NCBI RefSeq assembly: GCF_040869045.1
Contig: NC_090323.1
Coordinates: 177,360,353 to 177,424,352 of the forward strand
From: Eurosta solidaginis
Lineage: Eukaryota; Arthropoda; Insecta; Diptera; Tephritidae
Reading direction: 5' to 3'
DNA: 64,000 nucleotides
In this document: in pieces, positions 32,343 through 42,154 of the stretch
Layout: every line of letters starts with the position of its first letter
How positions within the stretch are numbered: the first letter of the stretch is position 1
The notes under the pieces: model-generated
The model's input: the letters and a program-made list of their open reading frames with translations, nothing else
Database searches by the model: none
What the model was told of the DNA's origin: nothing
Made by a program: the position numbers and the translations under genes

Positions 32343-34751
32343 CTAAGTCTGATCGTCCCGATCAGACAAATCTCCCGATCTAACTGCCGCTAGCATCTCC
32401 AAATGTACCACTCTTCTAATTCGTGGTTTCCCAGTGGTTTGTATGCGGTAGATGGTATCACTGATCTTCTTCACAACTTTGTACGGGCCTTTCCAACTGC
32501 ACCGAAATTTGGCTGGAACACCTTTCCGCCGGTGTGGGTTGTTTAAGTGTACCAAATCTCCCTCCAAGAACCCTTCCGAATTATTGTTCTCATTGTCCCT
32601 GCGTTTGATCTTACTACTCATTATCCTTAGTCGTTCCCTCGCACTCTGTTGTTTGACCAATGGACTACTTCGCAGAGATTGCGCTTGACGGATTGGCTTG
32701 ACAGTATCGTTCCGCCGTTTCCCAAGAGAAGTGCGCGATGGCTTGAAACAACCCTTGCATGCTTCCTGCAAAATTCTTGCAGTCGTTTTAGTGCGTCCAT
32801 TTGGGTTTGTCAATGCCGGTGTTTTTCTCGCAGGTACTTTTGATTTCGCTTTGTTTGGCCCATTCGTTTCATCAACCTTTACTTTTGACTTTCGTGGCCT
32901 TTTTCGACTTTTCTCCACAAGTACTCGATTACTGCTGAAACCTTTTTCGAAACTAAAGTTAAGTGGTATGTCCTGGTTCTTATAGCGCATAATTTTTCTC
33001 CGCATATCGATCCTGACGTCATGGTCAACCAGGAAATCCACTCCCAATATAACTTCATCAACAATCTCCGCCACAACGAATTTGTGTAAAACCATGACCT
33101 TCCCAATTAATACCTCACAAACCACTTCGCCTTGGACTTGATTATACTCGCCTGTGACCGTACGCAACCTTGCTCCAGGTAATGACTTTACTCTCCTGTA
33201 GACCAAATCAGATCGAATCAAGGAATGAGATGCCCCCGTATCTACAGTCAGTACACGCTCTTTACCATCCACATTCCCTCTGACGGTAAGACTGCTTGAT
33301 TTCCTTCCAATTTGCGACACAGATATCACAGGGCATTCAATAGCTGGATCTAGCTCTCTACCTCTTACTCGCTCTTGCTCATCTCCTCCAGCTTTGCGTT
33401 TACGGCCACCCACATTGTTGGAACTATTAAGACCAAGATCGCAATGACGTGCTATGTGACCGGACTTCCCGCATTTGAAGCATTTGATAACTTTTTCACT
33501 TCGCTTTTGCGATCCTTTCAGTGCCTCCAATATTGCGTCTACCCACTCTGGCCTTTCTACTTCTACACGATGAGCCTTATATGCTGGTTTACTTAATAGG
33601 GAGGCAGTTTCCTGAGTCAATGCATGTGATACCGTTTCAGCAAATGTCAGTTTTGGGTTCGCGTATGTAGCTCGCTTCGTTTCCACGTCTCGTATGCCAT
33701 TTATAAAACTCTGGATTTTTACCCTCTCGGTGTATTCCACGGGTGCGTCCGCATTTGCGAGATGAGCCAATCTTTCAATATCTGAAGCAAACTCCTGCAA
33801 TGTCTCATTTGCTTTTTGGTAGCGGTTTTGCAACTCAATTTGGAATATCTGTTTCCTATGCTCGCTTCCATAACGTCGTTCTACAGCAGCCATCAATGCT
33901 TCATAATTGTTCCGCTCTCCTTCGGGAATCGTCTGTAGAATTTCCGCTGCTGGCCCCTTCAATGCCACGAATAGTGCAGCAACTTTATCTTCCACATTCC
34001 AGTTGTTCACTGCTGCGGTCTTCTCAAACTGTAGCTTAAAGACCTGGAAAGGAACAGAACCGTCAAAGGATGGTGTTTTTACCTTTGTATTGCTTGCTGA
34101 AACAGCTGGGCGGTTTAGTTGTAACTGCTCCATACGACCTTTTAACGCTTCTATTTCGGCATCAATTTTGTCCTCGAGTTGTAAAATTTTTGCATCCTGC
34201 TCTTCCAGTTTCACAAAGAGCTGCGCTGATACCTGTTCCGAAATTTGTGCCGACATTTCAGATATACGTGCCTCTTGCGCTTCCAGTTGAGATGCCAAAT
34301 ATGTCTTCTGTTCTTCCAATTGTGTCTCCATCTTTGATGTAATCTGTGTCGACATTTCTGCCATACGCGTTTCTTGTGCTTCAATCTTCGATGTTATGCG
34401 TGTCTCCTGCGATTCTAGTTGTGATGCCATATATGTCTTCTGTTCTTCCAGCTGTGATGACATATTTGTGGATATTTGTGATGACATTTCGGACATTTGT
34501 GCCGATATTGCAGCCAATATCATGTTCAGGTCTGTGTTCGCCATTGTCTGCGGTGTTTCATTTTTCTCTTCAATTTTTGTTGTCTCCTCGCCATCAAGAT
34601 GAAAGACATGCTCTTCCACATCAATTCCTTCTGCTTCCATTGCTTCTCGTAGCCGTGCCTGAAGTTCGAGTTTAACGCCGCTTGTATTCAATCCACGGCT
34701 CTCCAACTCCTTCTTCAGTTGCGGGATCTTCAATTCACTTAACTTTGCCAT
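32343..34751 (-). CDS. SAP-domain Gag-protease-integrase tail fusion, 802 codons
   Basis: One uninterrupted frame from ATG 34751. Residues 1-45 form a SAP motif (LKIPQLKKELESRGLNTSG then KLELQARLREAM), a DNA-binding fold. Residues ~65-215 are a long coiled coil built of repeats such as SQLEEQKTYMASQLE. Next come a Gag core (TPSFDGSVPFQVFKLQFEKT to about 400), a CCHC knuckle CFKCGKSGHIARHC near 421, and an aspartic protease with VDTGASHSLI near 502 and ILGVDFL. At about 612 the protease-downstream sequence changes to a basic linker of some 90 residues. The integrase C-terminal barrel (KFRCSWKGPYKVV through VVHLEMLAA) follows to the stop. The deletion of most of pol kept the frame. The ORF ends at the purine tract. 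Confidence 0.9.
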   Translation of the reverse strand: MAKLSELKIPQLKKELESRGLNTSGVKLELQARLREAMEAEGIDVEEHVFHLDGEETTKIEEKNETPQTMANTDLNMILAAISAQMSEMSSQISTNMSSQLEEQKTYMASQLESQETRITSKIEAQETRMAEMSTQITSKMETQLEEQKTYLASQLEAQEARISEMSAQISEQVSAQLFVKLEEQDAKILQLEDKIDAEIEALKGRMEQLQLNRPAVSASNTKVKTPSFDGSVPFQVFKLQFEKTAAVNNWNVEDKVAALFVALKGPAAEILQTIPEGERNNYEALMAAVERRYGSEHRKQIFQIELQNRYQKANETLQEFASDIERLAHLANADAPVEYTERVKIQSFINGIRDVETKRATYANPKLTFAETVSHALTQETASLLSKPAYKAHRVEVERPEWVDAILEALKGSQKRSEKVIKCFKCGKSGHIARHCDLGLNSSNNVGGRKRKAGGDEQERVRGRELDPAIECPVISVSQIGRKSSSLTVRGNVDGKERVLTVDTGASHSLIRSDLVYRRVKSLPGARLRTVTGEYNQVQGEVVCEVLIGKVMVLHKFVVAEIVDEVILGVDFLVDHDVRIDMRRKIMRYKNQDIPLNFSFEKGFSSNRVLVEKSRKRPRKSKVKVDETNGPNKAKSKVPARKTPALTNPNGRTKTTARILQEACKGCFKPSRTSLGKRRNDTVKPIRQAQSLRSSPLVKQQSARERLRIMSSKIKRRDNENNNSEGFLEGDLVHLNNPHRRKGVPAKFRCSWKGPYKVVKKISDTIYRIQTTGKPRIRRVVHLEMLAAVRSGDLSDRDDQT

Positions 34752-34782
34752 GTCCTTGTTGTCCTCTAGAATTTATTCAACA

Positions 34783-34800
34783 ATTCCTCTTCTGACACCA
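34783..34800 (-). other. primer binding site, tRNA-Leu type
   Basis: TGGTGTCAGAAG begins two bases after the 5' LTR on the minus strand and complements the 3' end of an insect tRNA-Leu (…CTTCTGACA plus CCA). The same site in the 37.8-kb relative reads GTCAGAAGTGGGATT. Confidence 0.7.
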
Positions 34801-34802
34801 AT

Positions 34803-35472
34803 TGTAACGAATTTTACTTGCAATTCCTCTTACTTGCAATCCTCTGCTACGTTCGAATCACTAAACTGTTGAATAAATAACTCCAATATTGAATAATGGA
34901 AAAATGGCCTTTATTAAAGTACTTCACAATAACACTTATACTTTGCTACTCGCTGACTTAATAACCAAACTGATTGACAGCTCAAATGAAGCTCTACTAT
35001 TCAAAATAATACTGCTATAGCTCGCTAGATAGCGCTTAATCCAAATCTCAAATCAAACTGAATTACTTCTTACTCGCTTGTGCCGCTTTTATAGTTTACG
35101 CTGCATACATCTAGGCTCTTCTATTTCCAGAACTTACCAACTATATTCGTGTGTGTATAGTTCTCATATAGTTTCTACTTGTTTACAATTGTCTACTTTT
35201 TAGCGCTTCTCAGCTGTACATATGTGAGTTTGTAGTTTACAGTCTCCCGCACACACATAAGCGTATAAGTAAATTCATCTGTGTGTAACATCTCATCTCT
35301 CGCTGCCTTGTATGTAAATGTTGCTCGTCGGAATGTGTACATATGTGTAGACGCAATCATTGATTCGATAATGTAGATACATAATGATTGAATTATTGAT
35401 GTGAATTCACGTCACTGCTTAGCATCGGCCTGGAGATGGCAGCACTCCTTAGTTTTGCTAATATTCGTAACA
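34803..35472 (-). repeat. 5' LTR of the pol-deleted element (670 bp)
   Basis: Direct repeat of 31663-32331. The outer edge is followed by the ATAT target duplication at 35473-35476. Confidence 0.9.
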
Positions 35473-35545
35473 ATATAAATGAGATGCAAAAGACTACCCC
35501 CAGTCAACATTTTTTGAAAATTTTGATCATAAAATATTTAAATAT

Positions 35546-36069
35546 TGTAACGAATTTAAGGAAACTCCGCTTATTTTACACTTTCTACTAACGTTCGTAT
35601 CGCTAAATTGTTGAATAAATAACTCCAATATTCAATAATGCAAAATGGTCTCTATTAGACTACTTTGAAAATACTCCACAATAACACTTATACTTCGCAA
35701 ATGATAGCGTGCTTAAATCAAAGTGATTGCTTTTTACTCAGCTTTTTTACTACTTAGTTACCAGCTTTAAACTTACTAGCTATAAACTAAAGATGCACGT
35801 TAATAGCTTCTCGCATAGCCATATGCGCGTGTATATGTGAGTAATACTTCCACCTATGATTGCATACTTTTGTGAGTATCTCAGATATATGCATGTGTTT
35901 ATGTGAGTATTAACTCTGCTGATGATTGCATACTTTTGTGAGTATCTCTCCGCTGCTGTATGTACATATGTGTATACATAATGATTGATTTGTTTATGTA
36001 GATACAAGTGACTGCTTAGTATAGGCTTAGAGATGATATTATCCCTTAGTGTTGCTAATATTCGTCACA
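35546..36069 (-). mobile_element. solo LTR of a related family
   Basis: 524 bp with the same ends as the neighbouring LTRs (TGTAACGAATTT … ATTCGTCACA) and recognisable internal similarity (TGAATAAATAACTCCAATAT), but clearly diverged. It is flanked by ATAT at 35542-35545 and 36070-36073. No interior remains, so it arose by LTR-LTR recombination. It sits only 73 bp from the preceding element, in the same orientation. Confidence 0.85.
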
Positions 36070-36073
36070 ATAT

Positions 36074-37839
36074 CATACCCCAATCATTAAAAACGTTCAA
36101 ATTTTAAAGCATTTTCTGTTCGAAAATTAATGTATCGTCGGGAGAAAAATGTACCTTAAATGTGATTATTCTTGAATAATCATTTATGATTCATATTTCG
36201 AAACGCTTTTTATTCATATTTGATATCATTGTAAAATTGAGTTTTTAGCCCCTTGTACTTCTATTTTCACTAAACTATAAAAAACGACTGTGAAACATTT
36301 GCGGTGCTCAAGCGAGTTATGAAACCTTTCAAAAAGATGGCAGAAAAAAACAAGTAGTCTGTATTTGCAAGGATCAGTAAAATTTCAAACACATTTTCCG
36401 AGATCCTACCAGCAGAAGTTTGAAATTCAGGCGCGATCTTCATTTCGAATGGGACGAACATAGTGTAATGTTTGTGTGTGTATGTATGGGTGTTTTCGGG
36501 CTGAAGTTGTGCTACCTTTTGACAGATGCCGTCATCCAGTGAGTTTTACAGCTCCGGCTCACTCTCAATTCTCACGGGAATGCTCTGGATAATTGAGAGA
36601 CTTGAGAAGCAGATGTCGTGATATTTTCGCACTCGTGAAATGTGATAGGCAGATGTCGCCGCTGTTTTTCATTTAACTCATACGGCGAAAGGCTAAGCAG
36701 CGACATCTATTTTTGAAAAAGTAGGTTTACTAAAGGCAGCGTTGCCAAACTAAAGGCAAGTAATTAACAAATTATCTGGCTCACAAATTGAACCAGACTT
36801 CTATCTGGATTTATCTCGCTCAAATCGTTGTTGCATTGACATGCAAAATTATTTATCTGGCTCGGGCTTTTGCCACCGGATGATGGCTAGAGTATCATGT
36901 TCTTTGGCAAAAATTAAGCAGCTGTGGCAACGACGCGATTTCTTCGAATGAAACAATCTATTGATCATCACTAAGGCCATGTTTTTCAGTACAAGTTCAA
37001 CTCATTTTGTCAGTTAAACTACGCTTAAACTTATTCTGCAGTTTTTCAGTCTATTTTAACTGAAGTTTTAGCTAAGCTTAAGCGGTCGATCGGCCAGGTT
37101 TAAACCCTAGTTAACGTATCCGTTATTTGCGTTCGTATGAAATGGCGTCGAATATACCCAACAAGCATTTGGGCTTGAGTACCATTAGAGCTCATGTTGA
37201 TAACTAGCATACAAGGCGAATCTATACCAGGTGGTAGCAAAGCGAATTCAATCAATTTGCTGTGCAGATGAATGTCAAGTCAAAAGAAAATTTTCATAGA
37301 TTGCGATTAACGCCCCGATTCTGAGCGTTACCGGTAAAATAGTACCCATAACGTTATGTAACCGAATATCGTTACCAGTTATTTTATCCGCGATTCTGGC
37401 CCAAATGGTAACGCTGTCATCCCCGAAAAACTCACCAGTGTCTGTGGAGAAATTTGAAAGGTAGTTTTCTTCGCTCCACGGTTGCCACTTCGGTCCAGTT
37501 GGACCAAACCCCATTTGGTTTGCTGGTCCCTTTTCTTCAATTATGGTCCTTTTTAGGCAGTAGCCACGATTGCTACTTTTCTTTCTTTTTCACTCAGGTA
37601 AAAATTCACAATATTGCCCCAAAAATTCGCCACACTTTCGTTAGGCCCCATATAATTTTGAATTTACTTCAATGGAACTCTCACCATAAAGATTGCTCAG
37701 TCAATAAAATGTACCAGAACAATAACATTCACCTAGGATATAATTTATGCCAGGCATTAAAAAGAAAAGTGTTGGCATACACATTGTCGTTAATTGTTGA
37801 TGAAATAACCGAATAATCAAAAAAAACTCTTTTATAATA
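36074..37839. other. 1.77-kb stretch without recognisable genes
   Basis: No supported ORF. Repeated CAGATGTCG/CGACATCT motifs lie at 36600-36720, and repeat-like sequence rich in GTTACC/GGTAAC at 37315-37420. These look like relics of small DNA transposons but cannot be assigned. Confidence 0.45.
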
Positions 37840-37843
37840 ATAT

Positions 37844-38469
37844 TGTTACGAATATTAGCAAAACTAAGGAGTGCTGCCATCTCTAAGCCAATGCTAAGCA
37901 GTGACGTGAATTCACATCCATAGATCAGTCATTATGTATCTACATAAACGAAACAATAATTGCGTCTACACATATGTACCATGTACGTATACGAACAGCG
38001 GAGAATCAATGCACAGACACATGCATATATCTGAGATACTCCTGAAAGTATGCAATGAGAGAAGCTATAAATCGTGCAATTGTAGTTACAGCTGAGAAGT
38101 TTGAGAGCTGATGGACTAGTAGATTCTGGAAGCGCCTAGAAAATGCGAACGTTGAAATCAGAGAGTATAAAAGGCAGCAGATGTAGAGGCGCTGGAATTC
38201 AGTTTGATTTGAGCTATCAAGCAGTTTCGATTAAGACGCTATCTAGCGAGCAAGAGCAGTATTATTTTGAATAGTAGAGTTTCTTTTGAGCTATCAATCA
38301 CTTTGGTTATTAAGCAAGCTATTTGTTGCGAAGTATAAGTGTTATTGTGAAGTACTTGAATAAAGACCATTTTGCATTATTAAATATTGGAGTTATTTAT
38401 TCAACAGTTTGGTGATTCGAACTTAGCAGAGGGTTGCAAATAAGAGGATTTGCAAGTAAATTCGGTACA
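37844..38469 (+). repeat. 5' LTR of the full-length SAP-Gag element
   Basis: 626 bp. TATAAAAGG at 38166-38174 and AATAAA at 38359-38364 mark a plausible core promoter and polyadenylation signal about 190 bp apart. The 3' LTR (49150-49770) carries the same TATAAAA at 49474-49480. One 8-bp segment (TAGCGAGC-like, 38240-38250) is missing from the 3' LTR. Confidence 0.9.
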
Positions 38470-38520
38470 ATTGCTGTCAGAAGTGGGATTGTTGAATAAA
38501 TTCCAGAGGACAACAAGGAC

Positions 38521-40164
38521 ATGGCAAAGTTCAGTAAATTGAAGATCCAGCAACTAAAGAAGGAGTTGGAGAGCCGTGGATTGAATACAAGCGGCGTTAA
38601 ACTCGAACTTCAGGCACGACTACGAGAGGCAATGGAATTAGATGGAATTAACGTGGAAGAGTACGTCTTTCATCTTGATGGCGAGGAGACAACACAAATT
38701 GAAGAGAAAAACGAAACATCGCAGACAGTTACCAGCACAGATTTGAACATGATATTGGCTGCAATATCTGCACAAACATCGACAGTAGCATCAATGTCGT
38801 CGCAATTGGCATCCCAACTGGAAGCGCAAGAGGCACGTATAACAGAAATGTCGTCACAAATATCAACCGATATGGCATCCCAACTGGTATCGCAAGAAAC
38901 CCGTATAACATCGCAATTGGAAGAACAGAAGACAGATATGGCATCCCAACTGGAAGAGCAGAAGAAATGTATGGCATCCCAACTGGAATCACAGAAGGCA
39001 CGTATTTCAGAAATGACGTAGCAAGTGTCATCTCAACTGGAAGACCAAAAGACATATATGGCATCTCAATTGGAAGCGCAAGAGGCACGTATATCTGAAA
39101 TGTCGGCAGAAATTTTGGAACAGGTATCATCAAAACTGAAAGCTCAGGGTGCAAAAATGGCTCAATTTCAGGCAGAAGTAGATGATTTAAAAGGTCGTAT
39201 GGAGCAATTACAACTAAATCGCCCAGCTGTTTCAGCAAGCAATCCAAAGGTAAAAACTCCATCCTTTGACGGTTCTGTTCCTTTCCAGGTCTTTAAGCTA
39301 CAGTTTGAGAAGACCGCGACAGTGAACAACTGGAATGCGGAAGATAAAGTTGCTGCACTCTTCGTAGCATTGAAAGGACCAGCTGCCGAAATCTTACAGA
39401 CTATTCCAGAGTACGAACGGAACAGTTATGACGCATTGATGGCTGCTGTAGAACGACGTTATGGAAGCGAGCATAGAAAACAGATATTTGAAATTGAGTT
39501 GCAAAACCGCTACCACAAAAAAATCAAATGAGACATTGCAGGAGTTTGCTTCAGATATTGAAAGATTGGCTCATCTTGCAAATGCGGACGCACCCGTGGA
39601 ATACACTGAAAGGGTAAAAATCCAGAGCTTTATAAATGGCATACGAGATGTGGAAATGAAGCGGGCTACATATGCGAATCCAAAACTAACATTTGCTGAA
39701 ACGGTATGACATGCATTGACTCAGGAAACGGCCTCACTATTGAGTAAACCAGCATACAAAGCTCATCGTGTGGAAGTGGAAAGACCAGATTGGGTAGACA
39801 CAATTTTGGAAGCACTGAAGGGATCACAACAGAAAAATTCCGGAGTTATTAAATGTTTCAAGTGCGGCAATCCAGGTCATATTGCACGACATTGCAGCAC
39901 CGGTCCCAATAGCTCCAACAATGTGGGTGGCCGTAAACGCAGAGCTGAAGGAGATGAGCAAATCTCCAAGTCCACTCAATCGTTAAACTAAAGCGAGTCA
40001 GCCGCAAGGGGCGACAGCTGGCTCCCTCAATTGAATGCCCCATAATCTCTATCTCACAAATTGGAAGAAGGTCAAACAATCTTACTGTCGGAGGACATGT
40101 GGATGGAAAGGAACGTTTACTGACTGTAGATACGGGTGTATCTCATTCCATTATTCGATCGGAT
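38521..40164 (+). pseudogene. SAP-domain Gag and start of protease, broken
   Basis: Starts at ATG 38521 with the same SAP motif as the 34.7-kb ORF, followed by a coiled coil with a different number of ASQLE-type repeats. Damage: TAG at 39019-39021, a frame change at an A-run near 39525, TGA at 39707-39709, and further frame loss near 39985. Beyond these the Gag core, the CCHC knuckle CFKCGNPGHIARHC and the protease motif VDTGVSHSIIRSDLV (Ala to Val in the usual DTGAS) can be read. Then the LOA element interrupts the protease. Confidence 0.9.
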
Positions 40165-40549
40165 TTAGTCAACATCCCTCACTAGGGTAGGCACCTTGTC
40201 GTTGGTGTGAGGGCTTAGCCGAACTCCATAGCGCCCGACTATGAGGCGGAGCTGTTTAGGACTGACATCTACGCCGTTTCGCCTCATAGGAGGGCGGCGG
40301 GATGTCGGTGACCAAGAACTGCCAACCCCCTAATCCAGGGTGTTATGCGGACCGTGCCTATTGGACGATTTGCAGCCAGGGGATAAATTCGGCTGTATTC
40401 GAACGGAGCCTTCCCGATACCGGGCCATCTCGGGAAGTATTTATGGCCTTACCGCAGTAAGGGGCGCTGCTGTGGCGGACGGTTCTTTCCCCGTATATAA
40501 TACTGGACCGCTGAGCCCGCCTTGTCGGGCAGGTGGTCGTACGACCAAG

Positions 40550-42154
40550 ATGAACAACTCATTACCTGAATGTAATAAGGAGGATGTAAAGAGGAGGACT
40601 GAGTCGCAATCCAAGGACGACAAATACGAATTAAGCGATGCGTCGGACTCGGGGAGCGAGAGTAGTGCTGATTCAATGAACTCCGTGTTGGAGAAGCACA
40701 CAAATGAAAACGGAGTAGAAGAGTGGAGAAGGGTACGGAGCAGAGGAAGTAAAAGAGCTCTCTCTCAGTACCGTGCAGCACTAAGAATTGTACAACGCTT
40801 GGGAGCAGTGGTCGACCCAACAGAAGTGGAGATCGAGCGCTTGGAGTGGGCCCATGAAGCGGTAGAAGTAGGTCGAAGGCAGTTCAAAAGGTTTGCTGCG
40901 AGAAACCCTCGGTTCTGCAACCGGTACGAGGAGGAAGAAGCGTCGAATGGCAGAATGAAGAGGCAACGTTCGGCAGAAGGCGACAAGCCTGCTTTCAAGA
41001 GGCAGAAAGGACCCAGTCCTAGAGCCGCGAGGCAGGGCAGTCGCATAGACAAGACAAGTAGGCCCAAAGCTGTAAGACAGATGGGTTTCAATAGCGAGGT
41101 AGCAACTACCTCGAAAGCTGCCAGTCAGAGGGAAGTTCCAACTACGGAAGTAGGAGATAAGCCAAAGGGAGATAACGCTAAGACTCCGGCTTTCTCGGAG
41201 GCGCGAAAGGGAGTTAACGCGAAGACTCCGGTGTTCTCGGAGGTTCCAAAGGGAGATAACACTAAGACTCCTGCTTTTCCCGAGAAGATGAGTGATGTGG
41301 CAAAGCAGTCACTGACTGTGGCGCTGGTTGATCGTAGCAGTCCGTTCGGACAAATGACTACTGAAAGGTGGAGATCTGTGGAAAGGGAGCTTATTAGCTT
41401 AATGCTTAAGATGATGCGGGAACAACCAAGTAAGCCCCTTCCAACCTTTGATTCGGGGGGATGGTATAATGGTGTGAAGATGATAGCGTGCGACAACATC
41501 GCGAGCTTGCGGTGGCTGGAGGAAGTCGTTCCAAACCTCCAAAGGCAAGGCACGAACGCGCGGTTTGAGGTGGTGGATAAAGCGCAAATCCCCACGGTAC
41601 CAAAAGTCAAGGTATGGATACGATGCGTGATGAAGTCGGAGGATACACTGCGGCTTCTGCAGAATCAGAATCCGAACATACCGACACAGGATTGGAAGGT
41701 ACTTACTGTATCTCGGCCTACCGAGGATGGTCAGTTCTACATCTTCCAAATAAACAAGCAGGCGGAGGATATTTTGTACACGCAGCTTGGCAAAATGTCC
41801 TTTGGCACTGGCAAAATTTACATGCGACTCTGGAAAAGAAGTCCCGAGGATAAAAATCCTAACACGCTGGAAGTGGGCGAAGTCGAAAAGGACCTCAGAA
41901 GCCTAAGGGAAAAAAGACAGGTGGAGGTCCCCGACGTCACCACGAACGTGCTAGAAGAGGACCAACCGCTAAATGGTGCTGTGACTCGCACAGAGGAACA
42001 CACGGCACAACATTCACGAGGGGCTGAAGGGGGCCTCGAATACTCTAAACCAAAAGGGCAAGAGGAGGACGACGACGTCAAGACGAAGGTGCTGGAGGGG
42101 GACAAACAGCCCAATAATGCTGCGAGTCCTACAGATAAACCTCCAACACAGTAA
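40550..42154 (+). CDS. LOA-type ORF1 (DUF4780-like nucleic-acid binding protein)
   Basis: The open frame begins at 40340, but the first 70 codons read like translated 5' UTR, so the start is placed at ATG 40550 (MNNSLPECNKEDV). The N-terminal half is acidic then basic, with DASDSGSESSADSMNS, a basic KRQRSAEGDKPAFKRQKG, and two or three near-repeats of GDN(A/T)KTPAFSE around residues 205-245. The C-terminal half resembles the DUF4780 domain of LOA-clade ORF1 proteins (WYNGVKMIACDN, WIRCVMKSEDTLRLL, GQFYIFQINKQAEDIL, KIYMRLW). It probably binds the element RNA. It overlaps ORF2 by 38 nt. Confidence 0.85.
   Translation: MNNSLPECNKEDVKRRTESQSKDDKYELSDASDSGSESSADSMNSVLEKHTNENGVEEWRRVRSRGSKRALSQYRAALRIVQRLGAVVDPTEVEIERLEWAHEAVEVGRRQFKRFAARNPRFCNRYEEEEASNGRMKRQRSAEGDKPAFKRQKGPSPRAARQGSRIDKTSRPKAVRQMGFNSEVATTSKAASQREVPTTEVGDKPKGDNAKTPAFSEARKGVNAKTPVFSEVPKGDNTKTPAFPEKMSDVAKQSLTVALVDRSSPFGQMTTERWRSVERELISLMLKMMREQPSKPLPTFDSGGWYNGVKMIACDNIASLRWLEEVVPNLQRQGTNARFEVVDKAQIPTVPKVKVWIRCVMKSEDTLRLLQNQNPNIPTQDWKVLTVSRPTEDGQFYIFQINKQAEDILYTQLGKMSFGTGKIYMRLWKRSPEDKNPNTLEVGEVEKDLRSLREKRQVEVPDVTTNVLEEDQPLNGAVTRTEEHTAQHSRGAEGGLEYSKPKGQEEDDDVKTKVLEGDKQPNNAASPTDKPPTQ

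Larger units (their letters stand above)
31663..35472 (-). mobile_element. pol-deleted LTR retrotransposon with intact LTRs (SAP-Gag family)
   Basis: LTRs at 31663-32331 and 34803-35472 flank a 2.47-kb interior on the minus strand. A 4-bp ATAT duplication lies at 31659-31662 and 35473-35476. In element orientation, a Leu-type primer site follows the 5' LTR and a purine tract (GGTGGAGGGCAG) precedes the 3' LTR. The interior encodes one long ORF (34751-32343) that fuses Gag and protease to the C-terminal end of integrase, so the RT/RNase H/integrase core is gone. Both LTRs have a TATAAAAG box and an AATAAA signal. It is a candidate non-autonomous element mobilised by relatives like the one at 37844-49770. 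Confidence 0.9.

Noticed and set aside
37275..37816. ORFs on both strands at 37.3-37.8 kb (79 and 120 codons)
   Set aside because: They overlap repeat-like sequence, show no domains, and the plus-strand one ends just before an LTR insertion site.
40340..40549. Upstream extension of LOA ORF1 from ATG 40340
   Set aside because: The first 70 codons read through the structured GC-rich 5' UTR; the conserved-looking protein starts at 40550.
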